From Ruminococcus sp. (lineage in GTDB: Bacteria > Bacillota > Clostridia > Oscillospirales > Ruminococcaceae), in contig JAFUTU010000023.1 of NCBI GenBank assembly GCA_017484095.1, positions 16,458 through 80,457 of the forward strand: DNA of 64,000 bases, read 5' to 3'. The notes under the pieces are model-generated. The model saw only the letters and a list, made by a program, of their open reading frames with translations, ran no database searches and was not told where the DNA came from. Positions 16,498 through 25,956 of the stretch are shown here, piece after piece (the stretch's first letter is position 1; the number at the start of each line of letters is the position of its first letter). The position numbers were made by a program, and so were the translations under genes.

Positions 16498-19068
16498 ATG
16501 GTCAAAAAAGCAGCGTTTTTACTGTTTGCAATGCTGATGATGGCGGTAATACCGTCATTTTCGGTCAAGGCAGCCGCAGCAGAAAAAACGATCAATATTC
16601 TCAATTACGGTGCTGACGGAACCGACAACAAAGACGATACTCTGGCGATACAAAAGGCACTGAATGCCGCTCTCAACAGCGATGTGCCGATCAAGGTCGC
16701 AGTGCCAAAGGGACGCTATTATGTAGGCGCTCCCGAAGGAATGAGCGCCAGATCGCTGAAAATATTTTCAAATACGACACTTGAGCTTGAAGAGGGAGCA
16801 GTACTGTTAAGGTCAAATGAGTCTCCTAATGTTTATCTGCTGTCAACTTCGGGGTACAGCAATATAACTATCAGGGGCGGAACGCTGAGCGCCAATGTTC
16901 AGGCAACGAACAGGGCGCGCGGTATAATGTCGCTTCGTGATGTTACGGGACTGACGATAGAGGATGTTGATTTTACGGGCTTCTGCGGGACACACGCTGT
17001 GCTGCTCGACGGAGCAGAGGACCTTACGGTAAGAAGGTGTAACTTCAAGGGGTTCAAGAATTTTACGGGAACTGCCGATGAATACAGAGAGCAGACAAAT
17101 TCGACCTCCTACTGGTCATCTGAGGCGCTGCACATTGATTTTGATGTAGACAACAACAGAACGATAAAAAATGTAAGCGTTTCAGACTGCACCTTTGTGG
17201 GGTGCCCCTCGGGTGTGGGTACGCACCATGTATATACGGGCTTCACGGGTGAGAATATCAGCATATTCAACAACACGTTCGTGAGCTGCTATTACAGTGC
17301 CTGCAATGCGACCAATTTCAAAAATTTTGACTTTTACGGCAATGTTGCGATAAATACTCCGACTCTGATACATTCTGAAAATGTCAGGGGCAAGATAAGA
17401 GACAATTACTCGAACAGCTCGGAGTATTCGCCGAACGGCTACCTCATAGGGCTGATATACACCTTTGGTGTGAATTATCTCGACCTGAACACGCTTGCGC
17501 CGATAACGGTGAGCAACAACAGAGAAAGATACTCTCAGCAGCTGAATATGACTAACAGCGCCTCTGTTGAAGTTAGCGGAAATGTGCTGCTGGTGAATAA
17601 TTATCTCGGGATAGGAGAACCGAGAGAGTGCGGCATAAAGGTATATCAGAAGGCATCTGCAAATGTGCATGACAATATAATATCAAATGCGCCTTATAAG
17701 GGCATACTGGCTGATGATGCGTCGGTGAATGTAAGCAGCAACACTTTGGTGAACTGCGGCAGCGGCGTTTACCTGACAGGCTGTCCTGATGCGGTGGTAT
17801 CGGGAAATAAGATACTGAGCCCTGCTGAAAAAGGCGTGGACGCACAGGGCTGCTACGGGATAAGGATCGTGAGCAATGCGGTATCGGGAACTGGTGACGA
17901 TGCGATTTATATGTACGGCGGCATCAGCAGCGGTATAGAATCAAACACCGTGACGGGCTGTTCAGGAAACGGTATCAGCGTGCAGGGTCCTCAGGTAAGC
18001 AGGATAAACAACAATATCATCACCGAAGCAGAGGGCAATGCCGTTTATCTGAGCGAGGAAGCTCTGGTGTCTGAAATAAAGGGCAATGATCTGTTTTCAA
18101 ACGAAGGGTATGACCTTTCAGCAGAACAGGGCGCCGAGGCAGCGCTTTTCACAGGGAATACTTCGGATAAGAATGAGGTAGAGCTCATAGGTGAGGAGCA
18201 CACAGGACAGATAGATGAGAGCAAGGTGCATACACACTCGTTTGTTCTTGAAAAGACCGTGTGGGCGAGCTGCAATAATGCAGGGTACAATGTTTACCGC
18301 TGCAGAGACTGCAACATGAGATACAACACAAAGTTCGAGAGGCCTGTGAGCCACAGCTTCAGAACGTATACCGTTGAACCGACATATACCTCGGGCGGAT
18401 ACACTGTCAGCGACTGCAATCTGTGCAAAATGAGCTATACGCACACGTTTACAGAGGCGATTACTCTGAACGATGTAAGCGGTATCAGAGTGCTGGCAAC
18501 ATCGGCCAATGCGGTGAAGATCACCTGGGACAAGGTGGATAATGCTCAGGGCTACTGCGTTTATGTTTACAACAAGAGCCTGAAAAAATGGGAGCACTAT
18601 AAAAACACCACAGGTAATGTTATGCTGATAAACAAGCTCAATCCCGGCGAGGCGTATGCGTTCACGGTGAGAGCGTTTAAAAAATACGGCGGAAAAACAC
18701 TGCTTTCGCCGAACTTTGTGAACTTCAAGACCTCTACCAAGCCTGCGAAGTTAAGCTTTACGGTAAAGTCTGAAAAGGCAGGAGAGGCAGCTCTGAGCTG
18801 GGACAAGGTTACAGGCGCTACGAGCTATGCTGTGTTCTATAAGACGGCTACATCAAAGTGGGTAAAGATAGCAACGGTGAACAACAAGACCACCTCATAT
18901 ACAAAGACGGGTCTGAAACAGGGCGGGCAGTATTACTTTACGGTAAGAGCCTACAGGACCTATGAGGGAGTTACCTACGGCGGCGACTTTACAGCAAAGG
19001 GCATCAAGGCGATAACTGCTGCACAGCAGAAGATATTGGACAAAGCTAAAAAAGCTGTTAAAAAATAA
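16498..19068 (+). CDS. Secreted parallel beta-helix protein with Cys-rich repeats and FN3 domains
   Basis: An 856-aa secreted protein. A signal peptide covers about residues 1-26 (ending VKAAAAE). INILNYGADGTDNKDDTLAIQKAL begins a pectate-lyase-3/GH28-like right-handed beta helix reaching to about 560, with many VSGN, NNI and ISNN turns. Two copies of a CxxC repeat follow (about 578-655; CRDC and CNLC with preceding HSF). Two fibronectin III modules (about 660-750 and 755-845) end the protein. Catalytic residues of polygalacturonases were not recognised, so it may be a lyase, an epimerase-like enzyme or a binding protein for polysaccharide. There is no dockerin, sortase signal or membrane anchor. 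Confidence 0.82.
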   Translation: MVKKAAFLLFAMLMMAVIPSFSVKAAAAEKTINILNYGADGTDNKDDTLAIQKALNAALNSDVPIKVAVPKGRYYVGAPEGMSARSLKIFSNTTLELEEGAVLLRSNESPNVYLLSTSGYSNITIRGGTLSANVQATNRARGIMSLRDVTGLTIEDVDFTGFCGTHAVLLDGAEDLTVRRCNFKGFKNFTGTADEYREQTNSTSYWSSEALHIDFDVDNNRTIKNVSVSDCTFVGCPSGVGTHHVYTGFTGENISIFNNTFVSCYYSACNATNFKNFDFYGNVAINTPTLIHSENVRGKIRDNYSNSSEYSPNGYLIGLIYTFGVNYLDLNTLAPITVSNNRERYSQQLNMTNSASVEVSGNVLLVNNYLGIGEPRECGIKVYQKASANVHDNIISNAPYKGILADDASVNVSSNTLVNCGSGVYLTGCPDAVVSGNKILSPAEKGVDAQGCYGIRIVSNAVSGTGDDAIYMYGGISSGIESNTVTGCSGNGISVQGPQVSRINNNIITEAEGNAVYLSEEALVSEIKGNDLFSNEGYDLSAEQGAEAALFTGNTSDKNEVELIGEEHTGQIDESKVHTHSFVLEKTVWASCNNAGYNVYRCRDCNMRYNTKFERPVSHSFRTYTVEPTYTSGGYTVSDCNLCKMSYTHTFTEAITLNDVSGIRVLATSANAVKITWDKVDNAQGYCVYVYNKSLKKWEHYKNTTGNVMLINKLNPGEAYAFTVRAFKKYGGKTLLSPNFVNFKTSTKPAKLSFTVKSEKAGEAALSWDKVTGATSYAVFYKTATSKWVKIATVNNKTTSYTKTGLKQGGQYYFTVRAYRTYEGVTYGGDFTAKGIKAITAAQQKILDKAKKAVKK

Positions 19069-19073
19069 AAACA

Positions 19074-19117
19074 CACCCTCGGACAAAGAGTGAACCGTCC
19101 GAGGGTGCTTATTTTTG
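19074..19117. terminator. Bidirectional terminator between the beta-helix gene and hom
   Basis: CACCCTCGGAC and GTCCGAGGGTG form a perfect 11-bp stem with a 12-base loop, followed by CTTATTTTT on the plus strand and by TGTTTTTATTTTTT on the minus strand. Both converging genes can end here. Confidence 0.92.
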
Positions 19118-19124
19118 TTTGTTA

Positions 19125-20363
19125 TCAGTACATTCTTATCTTGCTTGCTATCTCTGCCGAGTGAGAGAGGATAGTAAGGTTTGAGTCGATGTCGGCTTCC
19201 TTCATCACAGGGGTGATGAATGCAAGCTCGTTTTCGGGTCTGCCTGCGCGCTCGATATACATAAGCTTGCCGAACATCTCCGAGATCGCGCTCTTGAGGT
19301 TTTCTGCATCGTCTGCCTTTATTCTTACATATACGGCAGTCTCGGTCTCCTTGTAGTTTACAACGAAATCCTGGTCCTCGCTTTCCTTCCAGGAGAGAGC
19401 AAGAACTCTTTGCTGATGCTTCAGGCAGTCGATGATATCGCCTACTACGGCTGAGGCTGTAGGGAGCTTTCCTGCGCCCTGACCGTAGAAGAGAACATCG
19501 CCGACGCCGTCACCCGTAACGGTGATCGCATTATATACATCGTCAACATTTGCAAGCATATTGTCCTTCGGAACGAGTCTCGGGCACACGATAGCGCTTA
19601 TCTTTCCGTTTTCGAGCTTCTTCACAGAGCCTATCAGCTTTATCACATAGCCTGCATTGCCTGCATACTCAACATCGTCCAGGGTTATCCTTGTGATGCC
19701 TGAGCAGTGAACGTGGTCGGGGTAGATGTGCTTGCCGTATGCGAGAGAGCCGAGTATACATATCTTGCGGCAGGCGTCCTCGCCTTCAACATCGGCTGTG
19801 GGGTCTGCCTCGGCATAGCCGTTTTGCTGTGCAAGCTTCAAAGCGTCGTCAAATGACATCTGATCTCTTATCATCTTTGTGAGGATAAAGTTCGTGGTGC
19901 CGTTGAGGATACCTGAGATCTTGAGTATCTCATTGCCTGCCAGACACTTGTTGAGCGGTCTGATTATCGGTATCCCGCCGCCGACACTTGCCTCAAAAAG
20001 ATAATTGCAGTTGTGCTCTCTTGCTATCTTCAAAAGTTCGGCGCCTTTTTCAGCAACAAGTGCCTTGTTGGAGGTAACTACGCTCTTTCCTGCTTCGAGG
20101 AGCCTTTTTGTGTAGTCGTAAGCGAAAGTGGTTCCGCCGACTACCTCAGCCACTACCTCGATATCCTTATCGTTGAGTATCGTCTCAAAGTCCTTCACCA
20201 TTCTGTCGGCAAAGGGAGAATCGGGGAAATCTCTGAGATCGAGTATATATTTTATGTCACAGTCTCTGCCGATCTTCTGAGAGATCGACTCTCTGTTTTT
20301 CATAAAAAGCTCTACCGTTCCCGAGCCTACAACTCCGTATCCTATCACTGCTACATTCTGCAT
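19125..20363 (-). CDS. hom: Homoserine dehydrogenase
   Basis: A 412-aa enzyme. The start is taken as the ATG with first base 20363, since GAGGA lies eight bases upstream; an ATG five codons earlier is possible. The N-terminal Rossmann motif is VAVIGYGVVGSGTVELF, the catalytic region holds SNKALVAEKG, EASVGGGIPII, SGILNGTTNFIL and GYAEADPTADVEGEDACRK. The last 80 residues form an ACT domain (DQDFVVNYKETETAVYVRI). It reduces aspartate semialdehyde to homoserine for threonine and methionine; the ACT domain usually gives threonine feedback. It is co-transcribed with the upstream ACT-domain gene. Confidence 0.96.
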   Translation of the reverse strand: MQNVAVIGYGVVGSGTVELFMKNRESISQKIGRDCDIKYILDLRDFPDSPFADRMVKDFETILNDKDIEVVAEVVGGTTFAYDYTKRLLEAGKSVVTSNKALVAEKGAELLKIAREHNCNYLFEASVGGGIPIIRPLNKCLAGNEILKISGILNGTTNFILTKMIRDQMSFDDALKLAQQNGYAEADPTADVEGEDACRKICILGSLAYGKHIYPDHVHCSGITRITLDDVEYAGNAGYVIKLIGSVKKLENGKISAIVCPRLVPKDNMLANVDDVYNAITVTGDGVGDVLFYGQGAGKLPTASAVVGDIIDCLKHQQRVLALSWKESEDQDFVVNYKETETAVYVRIKADDAENLKSAISEMFGKLMYIERAGRPENELAFITPVMKEADIDSNLTILSHSAEIASKIRMY

Positions 20364-20395
20364 TTTTCCGTTCCTCATTTCTATTGATTTGAATA

Positions 20396-20842
20396 TTATT
20401 CACCTGAGATTATCTTTACGTCAACAACGCCCCTGACCTTGGAGAGCTCGTCTCTCAGCTTGGCAGTTGCAAGCACCTCGTGCTCGAACCTTACTGACAG
20501 GGTGACCGTTGCGACAGAATCGATCGGTATATTCTGATTTATCGTGAGAATGTTGGTATCAAGCTCATAAAGCTTTGAGATTATAGACGAAAGAACTCCG
20601 CGCTCGTCCCTGAGTATGCAGTAGACCGAAACGATATTGTTGGTGAGCTGCTCCTCATAATTAAATACTGAATCTTTGTATTTGTAGTATGCGCTCCTCG
20701 ATATGCCGACCTTGCGGCAGGCCTCCGAAGACGTAAGCGCCTCGCCCCTTGCCCTCATCCTTTTAGCATCGAGCACCTTCAGCACGATATCAGGCAGCAC
20801 CTCAGAGCTTACAATAACAAGCTTTTCGACCTTTTCTTCCAT
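20396..20842 (-). CDS. ACT domain protein of the PheB/UPF0735 type
   Basis: A 148-aa protein. The first 70 residues contain a helix-turn-helix-like segment, TSSEACRKVGISRSAYYKYKD, typical of UPF0735 (PheB) proteins. Residues about 72-146 are an ACT domain (NNIVSVYCILRDERGVLSSI...). Such proteins are thought to sense an amino acid and regulate; B. subtilis PheB lies next to pheA. Here it heads an operon with homoserine dehydrogenase, 32 bases away, so control of the aspartate pathway is a fair inference. GGAGGTGAACTCCAG precedes the ATG. Confidence 0.88.
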   Translation of the reverse strand: MEEKVEKLVIVSSEVLPDIVLKVLDAKRMRARGEALTSSEACRKVGISRSAYYKYKDSVFNYEEQLTNNIVSVYCILRDERGVLSSIISKLYELDTNILTINQNIPIDSVATVTLSVRFEHEVLATAKLRDELSKVRGVVDVKIISGE

Positions 20843-20886
20843 CTGGAGTTCACCTCCGACAAACAGATGTGTGTGAAACAGTTACA

Positions 20887-20915
20887 AATATAACACTTTT
20901 TTGTACTTTTGTCAA
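20887..20915 (-). promoter_or_regulatory. Promoter of the ACT-hom operon
   Basis: On the minus strand TTGACA and TATATT are 17 bases apart, ending 45 bases before the ACT gene start. The spacer and flanks are AT-rich. Confidence 0.85.
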
Positions 20916-21095
20916 GTACATTTGTTTTTGTGTCGAGGTCTTTTTTATCACGGCGATGAGCTGTTATCAAGGGTGCATCAGGTTGATTTGGGAGAAAGCT
21001 TGCAAAAAAGTTGTGCCTTTTGTTGAATTTAGTGCAAAATAGCCAAAAAGTATATAAAAAATATTAAAACACAAAATGTTTTCTTGCTATTGGTT
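20916..21095. other. Divergent intergenic region, no gene seen
   Basis: The 324-base region between the leftward ACT-hom promoter and the rightward ATPase operon promoter contains no supported gene. It has AT-rich flanks, a CTTGCAAAAAAGTTGTG stretch and an upstream A/T tract before the ATPase promoter that could act as an UP element. No terminator or palindromic operator stands out. Confidence 0.5.
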
Positions 21096-21123
21096 TTGAA
21101 AAGTTGTAGAATTAAACTATATA
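21096..21123 (+). promoter_or_regulatory. Promoter of the V/A-ATPase operon
   Basis: TTGAAA at 21096-21101 and TATATA at 21118-21123 are 16 bases apart, 43 bases before the first subunit start. Spacing and match are acceptable, not perfect. Confidence 0.6.
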
Positions 21124-21166
21124 TAAATATTATCCTGAAAGGGATCACGGATAAGGATGTGACGGT

Positions 21167-21478
21167 ATGGACATCATAGGACAGATCCTTGAGATCGACG
21201 CTGAGGCAGAGCAGAGACTTTTGGCTGCCAGAGAGCAGAGCGACAAGCTGCTGGAGGAATGTGCTCAGAAGGAAAAGGAGCTTGAAGAGCAGGCTTCTCA
21301 AAGGGCTGATGCTTACAGGCAGGAGCTTGAAAAGACCTCTGAGAGCGGCACTGACGCGCAGACGCTGAAAATAAGGACAGAGGAAAAGACCAGGATCAAA
21401 AAGCTCGATGCCGTTTATGAGAGCGAGCACGAGAAATGGGAAGATGAGATCGTCGGGGCGATAATCTCACAGCAGTGA
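21167..21478 (+). CDS. V/A-type ATPase subunit H/G-like coiled coil protein
   Basis: A 103-aa charged protein that is coiled coil from about residue 9 to 75 (EAEQRLLAAREQ, EECAQKEKELEEQ). This is the form of the small H (NtpF/G) subunit that pairs with subunit E to make the peripheral stalk. It is the first gene of the nine-gene ATPase operon, preceded by AAGGATG. The stalk resists rotation of the catalytic head. The assignment rests on coiled-coil character and position, as this subunit has little sequence conservation. Confidence 0.72.
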   Translation: MDIIGQILEIDAEAEQRLLAAREQSDKLLEECAQKEKELEEQASQRADAYRQELEKTSESGTDAQTLKIRTEEKTRIKKLDAVYESEHEKWEDEIVGAIISQQ

Positions 21479-21498
21479 GATGAGCCTGCCGAAAGAGG

Positions 21499-22542
21499 GT
21501 GAGAGCAACGCTTGAATGCTATTCAACAAATGCAACGGTCGCCAAGATAAGGGCGATGCACGGCAGAATGTTTACGGCTGATAATTACCGTGAGCTGATG
21601 ACCAAAAAAAGCGTGCCCGAGTGTGCCGAGTATCTTTCCAGGACAGAGAGATACCGCAGCGCTTTTAAGGATACTGACCCGAACACCATTCACAGAGGGT
21701 ATCTGGAGGAGCTTCTCAACAAGGCGAATTTTGACGACTACATCAGAGTCTGTGAGTTTCAGGGTCTGGATTCTATACCCTATTACCGCTTTCTGATATC
21801 CAGGCGGGAGATTCAGTGCATACTGCTGATGATAAACAATATAAACTCGGAGCTGGAAAACTCATATCTGAACAGCCTGCCGGGATATATGATAAGAAGG
21901 TCAAAGGTGAAGCTTCTGGAGCTGAGCCGCGCAGAGACCTTTGACGAACTTGTAAAGATACTTAAAGGCACTCCTTATTATAAGCCTCTCTCGAAAATAA
22001 AGGCTGATCCCGACGGAAAGGTCGATTATACAGCCTGTGAGCTTGCTCTCAGAAAAGATGATTTTGAAAAGCTCATAAAATATGCTGAGGACGTATTCAT
22101 CGGCAGTGAGGAGAGAGAGCTCAAGGAGATAATCTATTATGAGATAGACTCCACCAACATCATCAATGCCTACAGAATGAAAAAATATTTCGGCTACAGT
22201 GCCGAAAAGATAAAAAACAGCATAATCAACATCTCGGGAAGACCAAAGGGCAGGATACAGAAGTATTATGAGCTCGACACCCCCGAGCAGATGCTTGATT
22301 GGATAGAGAATTCAAAATTCGGCAAATGTGACAGAGACACCGATGTTATCGAAACAAGGATAATGCAGGCCAGATACAGGTGGCTCTCTCATGTGCTGGC
22401 GGGAACGACCAGCGCGCCTGTTGCGCTTTATGCGTTTGTAAGGCTTTGCTATATTGAGGAAAAAAATCTGGTGCATATCATAGAAGCGATAAGATACGGG
22501 GCGGATACCTCGGTGCTTGAAAAGGATATGCTTATATTCTGA
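21499..22542 (+). CDS. ntpC: V/A-type ATPase subunit C
   Basis: A 347-aa protein of the V-ATPase d/C family. ATVAKIRAMHGRMFT at the N terminus and FLISRREIQCILLMINN, with repeated helical units, match the funnel-shaped three-fold helical subunit that links the central rotor to the c-ring. The start GTG 21499 directly abuts AAAGAGG, which is too close for good initiation; coupling to the upstream gene may compensate, and a start a few codons later is possible. It lies second in the operon, before subunit I, which is not the usual place among Firmicutes (commonly after E). Confidence 0.88.
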   Translation: MRATLECYSTNATVAKIRAMHGRMFTADNYRELMTKKSVPECAEYLSRTERYRSAFKDTDPNTIHRGYLEELLNKANFDDYIRVCEFQGLDSIPYYRFLISRREIQCILLMINNINSELENSYLNSLPGYMIRRSKVKLLELSRAETFDELVKILKGTPYYKPLSKIKADPDGKVDYTACELALRKDDFEKLIKYAEDVFIGSEERELKEIIYYEIDSTNIINAYRMKKYFGYSAEKIKNSIINISGRPKGRIQKYYELDTPEQMLDWIENSKFGKCDRDTDVIETRIMQARYRWLSHVLAGTTSAPVALYAFVRLCYIEEKNLVHIIEAIRYGADTSVLEKDMLIF

Positions 22543-22562
22543 AGAAAGGAAAAAGGTCAGCT

Positions 22563-24527
22563 ATGGCGATTGAGAAAATGTCTCTCGTAAGCATAACGGG
22601 AGATATGGAGGAGCTTGACGATGCCCTGCAAAAATGCTGCGACAGCGGTTTCTTCCATATAGAGCCTGCCTTTTCGGGCGGTGAGGGCAGAGGGCACTTG
22701 CTCAATGAGAAAAATGAGTATGAAGCTATCCTTAAAAGGCTGTCACAGTTTGTCACCTATGTAGGGCTGACGCCCGTGGAGACAGACCACAGCTCTCTTT
22801 CTGCAAAGAGCCCCGATGAGCTTTCGGCTATGTGTGATGAGCTTGAAAATGAACTTGCGGCGCTTAAAGACAAAAAGCAGGAGGACGACCAGAGGATATC
22901 TGAGCTTTCGGCGGCACAGATACAGATAGAGCATCTTAAAGGAATGAACAGTGATTTTCAGCAGCTGTTTTCCTGCAAGTATGTAAGTGTAAGGATAGGG
23001 CGGCTGCCGATAGATAACTATTCAAAGCTTGAGTATTATAATGAGAACTTCTTCTTTGTTCCGTTTGAGACGTCGGAGAACTTCTGCTGGGAAATGTATT
23101 TCTGCCCCGAGAGCGAGAAGGAGCTCATCGACGATCTGTTCAGGAGCATGTACTTTGAGCGCATAATGCTGCCGAGGTACGTCTCGGGAAATGCAGATGA
23201 GGCGCTTGCAAGGATAAATGATGAGCTGAAAGAGCTGAAGGCATCTTCTGCGGAGACGGATAAGAAGATATCGGATTTCAGAAACAGCCGTGAGAAGGAG
23301 CTTCAGGTGCTGTTCTCAAAGGTGAGATTTCTCAGTGACAGCTTTGAACTGCGGAGAAATGTCGGTGCCATAAACGGTAGAATAGGCAACAGAGCCTTTA
23401 TGATAAAGGGCTTTATCCCGAAGAAAAGAGAGGATAAGTTCTCGGAGCTGTTCAAGCAGCTGGAGACCACTACGGTAACGTATATGCCTGCGGACGCTGA
23501 TGCTTCATGTACGCCGCCTACGATGCTCAAGAACAACTTCCTGACAAGACCTTTCACCATGATGGTGGAGATGTACGGCCTGCCAGAATACGACGGCATA
23601 AACCCGACGGCATTCGTCGCACTGACCTACACGCTGCTGTTCGGAATAATGTTCGGTGATCTGGGACAGGGACTGGTGCTGTTTCTTGGAAGCATACTGC
23701 TGAACAAAAAGCTCGGTGCCAAGGCCGCAGGAATGGTAAGGCGAGTTGGACTTTCAAGTATGGTGTTCGGAACGCTTTATGGATCGTTCTTCGGGTATGA
23801 GGAGCTTCTCGATCCCGTGTTCGAGAACTTAGGAATAGATTTCCTGCCGCTGAAGGTGTTCAGACAGACGAATTTCATACTTATAACTGCGGTGGGCATA
23901 GGTATCGCGCTGATAGTTATATCAATGCTTCTGAACATATACGCAGGGTTCAAGAAAAAAGACTACGAAAAGGCGATATTCGGCTGCAACGGCATTTGCG
24001 GACTTATCTTCTACTCCTCCGTTATAGTCGGAGTTGTAGGCAGCATAATGTTCGATATGAAGATAATGTCAACACCGTTCGTAATATGCCTGATCGTGAT
24101 ACCGCTTATCTGTATATTCTGCCGTGTGCCGTTTGCGGCTGCGGTGAAGTATAAAAAACTGCAGCTCTCCGAGGACGGAGAAAAGATGACGATAGGAAAC
24201 TTTATCGTTGAGAATTTCTTCGAGATGTTCGAGTTCGTGCTGAGCTATGTATCGAACACGATGTCCTTCCTGAGAGTCGGAGGATTCGTCCTCTCGCACG
24301 CAGGTATGATGCTCGTCGTTATGACGCTTATGGACGGCGCCAGCGCTGTGGCACAGCCGATAGTGCTTGTCATCGGAAACCTGTTTGTTATGGCAATGGA
24401 GGGTATGATCGTGGCTATCCAGATAATCAGGCTGGAATTCTACGAGATGTTCTCAAGGTTCTATGACGGCGGTGGAAAGCCGTTCGAGCCAATAAGTCTT
24501 AAATTCTCGGCTCAGGTCGAGCAGTAA
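22563..24527 (+). CDS. ntpI: V/A-type ATPase subunit I (membrane stator a-subunit)
   Basis: A 654-aa protein. The first 330 residues are cytoplasmic with coiled coils (LKDKKQEDDQRISELS; ELKELKASSAETDKKIS) and bind the peripheral stalks. From about 340 there are seven to eight membrane helices: FVALTYTLLFGIMFGDLGQG opens them, and two conserved arginines stand in SNTMSFLRVGGF (about 566) and IQIIRLEFYEMFSRFY (about 623). These arginines face the c-ring carboxylate in the half-channels. AAGAAAGG precedes the ATG. It is the ion-path subunit of the rotary enzyme in the cytoplasmic membrane. Confidence 0.94.
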   Translation: MAIEKMSLVSITGDMEELDDALQKCCDSGFFHIEPAFSGGEGRGHLLNEKNEYEAILKRLSQFVTYVGLTPVETDHSSLSAKSPDELSAMCDELENELAALKDKKQEDDQRISELSAAQIQIEHLKGMNSDFQQLFSCKYVSVRIGRLPIDNYSKLEYYNENFFFVPFETSENFCWEMYFCPESEKELIDDLFRSMYFERIMLPRYVSGNADEALARINDELKELKASSAETDKKISDFRNSREKELQVLFSKVRFLSDSFELRRNVGAINGRIGNRAFMIKGFIPKKREDKFSELFKQLETTTVTYMPADADASCTPPTMLKNNFLTRPFTMMVEMYGLPEYDGINPTAFVALTYTLLFGIMFGDLGQGLVLFLGSILLNKKLGAKAAGMVRRVGLSSMVFGTLYGSFFGYEELLDPVFENLGIDFLPLKVFRQTNFILITAVGIGIALIVISMLLNIYAGFKKKDYEKAIFGCNGICGLIFYSSVIVGVVGSIMFDMKIMSTPFVICLIVIPLICIFCRVPFAAAVKYKKLQLSEDGEKMTIGNFIVENFFEMFEFVLSYVSNTMSFLRVGGFVLSHAGMMLVVMTLMDGASAVAQPIVLVIGNLFVMAMEGMIVAIQIIRLEFYEMFSRFYDGGGKPFEPISLKFSAQVEQ

Positions 24528-24547
24528 ATATAATGGAGGAATAACTT

Positions 24548-24985
24548 ATGCTTATCTATTTTACACTTCCGCTCATCGCGGTATTGCTTCTTCTCGTACC
24601 GTTCGCTTTTATGGCTAAGAAGATCAGAAGCGGAAAGTCGCCAAAGGGTGCCTTTATCGGAAACCTCTGCACATTTGCAGGTATAATGCTGGCAGCTTTC
24701 ATCGTGCCGATAGGCAACTTTGTAAGCGCTGCATCTGAGGAGAGCACGAAGGCTGCACTTTCTACAGGTACAGGTCTCGGATACCTTGCTGCTGCACTTG
24801 CAGTAGGTCTTTCATGTATCGGTTCTGGTATCGCTGTTGCAGCAGGTGCTCCTGCGGCTATCGGCGCTACAAGTGAGGATCCGAAGAACTTCGTCAAGGC
24901 ACTTATCTTCGTCGTTCTCGGTGAAGGTATCGCCCTTTACGGACTGCTCATCTCTATCCTTATCATCTCCAATATCGGAGGCTAA
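24548..24985 (+). CDS. ntpK: V/A-type ATPase subunit K (proteolipid c-ring)
   Basis: A 145-aa protein with four membrane helices. The C-terminal hairpin is a classical proteolipid unit: CIGSGIAVAAGAPAAIGA, a polar loop SEDPKNF and VVLGEGIALYGLLISIL with the ion-binding Glu126. The N-terminal hairpin (about 2-55) does not look like a second proteolipid repeat and has no matching carboxylate. The usual Na+-type neighbour of the glutamate (ET or ES) is replaced by EG, so proton coupling is possible, but this is inference. GGAGGAATAACTT precedes the start. Confidence 0.9.
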   Translation: MLIYFTLPLIAVLLLLVPFAFMAKKIRSGKSPKGAFIGNLCTFAGIMLAAFIVPIGNFVSAASEESTKAALSTGTGLGYLAAALAVGLSCIGSGIAVAAGAPAAIGATSEDPKNFVKALIFVVLGEGIALYGLLISILIISNIGG

Positions 24986-25001
24986 AAAAGGAAAGGTCTT
25001 T

Positions 25002-25310
25002 ATGAGATTTTATCTTATCAGTGACAATATAGATACCCAGATGGGTATGAGGCTTGCGGGGATAGAGGGCGTTGTCGTCCATACTCCCGAGGAGGTCTCG
25101 GGTGCGCTCGATGAGGCTATGAAAATGGAGGACGTGGGCGTTATACTTATGACTGACCTTGCAGTAAAGCAGTGCCGCGAGAAGGTGTATGAGTATAAAC
25201 TGACGTCAAAAAAGCCCCTCATAGTTGAGATACCCGACAGACACGCTACCTCAAAAATTTCCGATACCATATCCCGCTATCTTTCGGAGGCGGTAGGTAT
25301 CAAGCTCTGA
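25002..25310 (+). CDS. ntpG: V/A-type ATPase subunit F
   Basis: A 102-aa protein from ATG 25002 (AAAGGAAAGG upstream). It shows the short Rossmann-like subunit F fold: RFYLISDNIDTQMGMRLAGIEG, then VGVILMTDLAVKQCREKV and PLIVEIPDRH. Subunit F is part of the central rotor and contacts subunit D inside the catalytic ring; in related enzymes it modulates ATP hydrolysis. It sits between K and E with 16- and 18-base gaps. Confidence 0.9.
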   Translation: MRFYLISDNIDTQMGMRLAGIEGVVVHTPEEVSGALDEAMKMEDVGVILMTDLAVKQCREKVYEYKLTSKKPLIVEIPDRHATSKISDTISRYLSEAVGIKL

Positions 25311-25328
25311 TAAAGGAGGCTACTTGCA

Positions 25329-25910
25329 TTGAATATCAATGAGACCGAAAAGCTCGAACGCTTCAGGCAGGCTGTGTTCGATGAGGCAGACCGGAAAGCG
25401 CGTGATATAACCGAGGCTGCCGAGCTCGAATATAAGAACAGGCTCGATGAAGCGCAGAACAACGCTGCGCAGAGCGAACAGGATGCTAAAAAAGAAGCCG
25501 ACAGAGCTATGCAGGATAGACAGCTCAGAGAGGTATCTGCTCAGAGGATAGGCTCTCAGAGAAATGTTCTTATCCACAGGGAGGAGCTTATCGAGAGGGT
25601 GTTCTCGAATGTCAGACAGAAGCTGGCTGATCTGAGAAAAACAGATAAATACAAGGCATATCTCAAACAGAAAGCAACGCTTGCATGGGGCGAATACCCC
25701 GAATTCAAGGGCACGGCTTATCTTGCGCCCGAGGATATGAAATATGCTGATGTGTTTGACGGCTTTGAGGTGAAAGAACGCGACGGTATAGAGCTCGGCG
25801 GCGTGCTTATCGTCTATGATGAGCAGGGCATAGCGCTTGACAATACCTTCGATTCTGCCTTTGAGGAGCAGAGAGCTCTTTTCTCAAACAGGTCTGAACT
25901 GGCGCTCTGA
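25329..25910 (+). CDS. ntpE: V/A-type ATPase subunit E (peripheral stalk)
   Basis: A 193-aa protein from TTG 25329, ten bases after AAAGGAGG. The N-terminal half is a long charged coiled coil (DEADRKARDITEAAELEYKN; AKKEADRAMQDRQLREVSAQR) and the C-terminal half is the globular domain that binds subunit B (GIELGGVLIVYDEQGIALDNTFDSAFEEQR). It pairs with the H/G-like subunit to form the stator stalk. Confidence 0.9.
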   Translation: MNINETEKLERFRQAVFDEADRKARDITEAAELEYKNRLDEAQNNAAQSEQDAKKEADRAMQDRQLREVSAQRIGSQRNVLIHREELIERVFSNVRQKLADLRKTDKYKAYLKQKATLAWGEYPEFKGTAYLAPEDMKYADVFDGFEVKERDGIELGGVLIVYDEQGIALDNTFDSAFEEQRALFSNRSELAL

Positions 25911-25956
25911 TACGGGAACTACTGTGCGGTGAGCACTCTCACTAAGGAGAATATAC

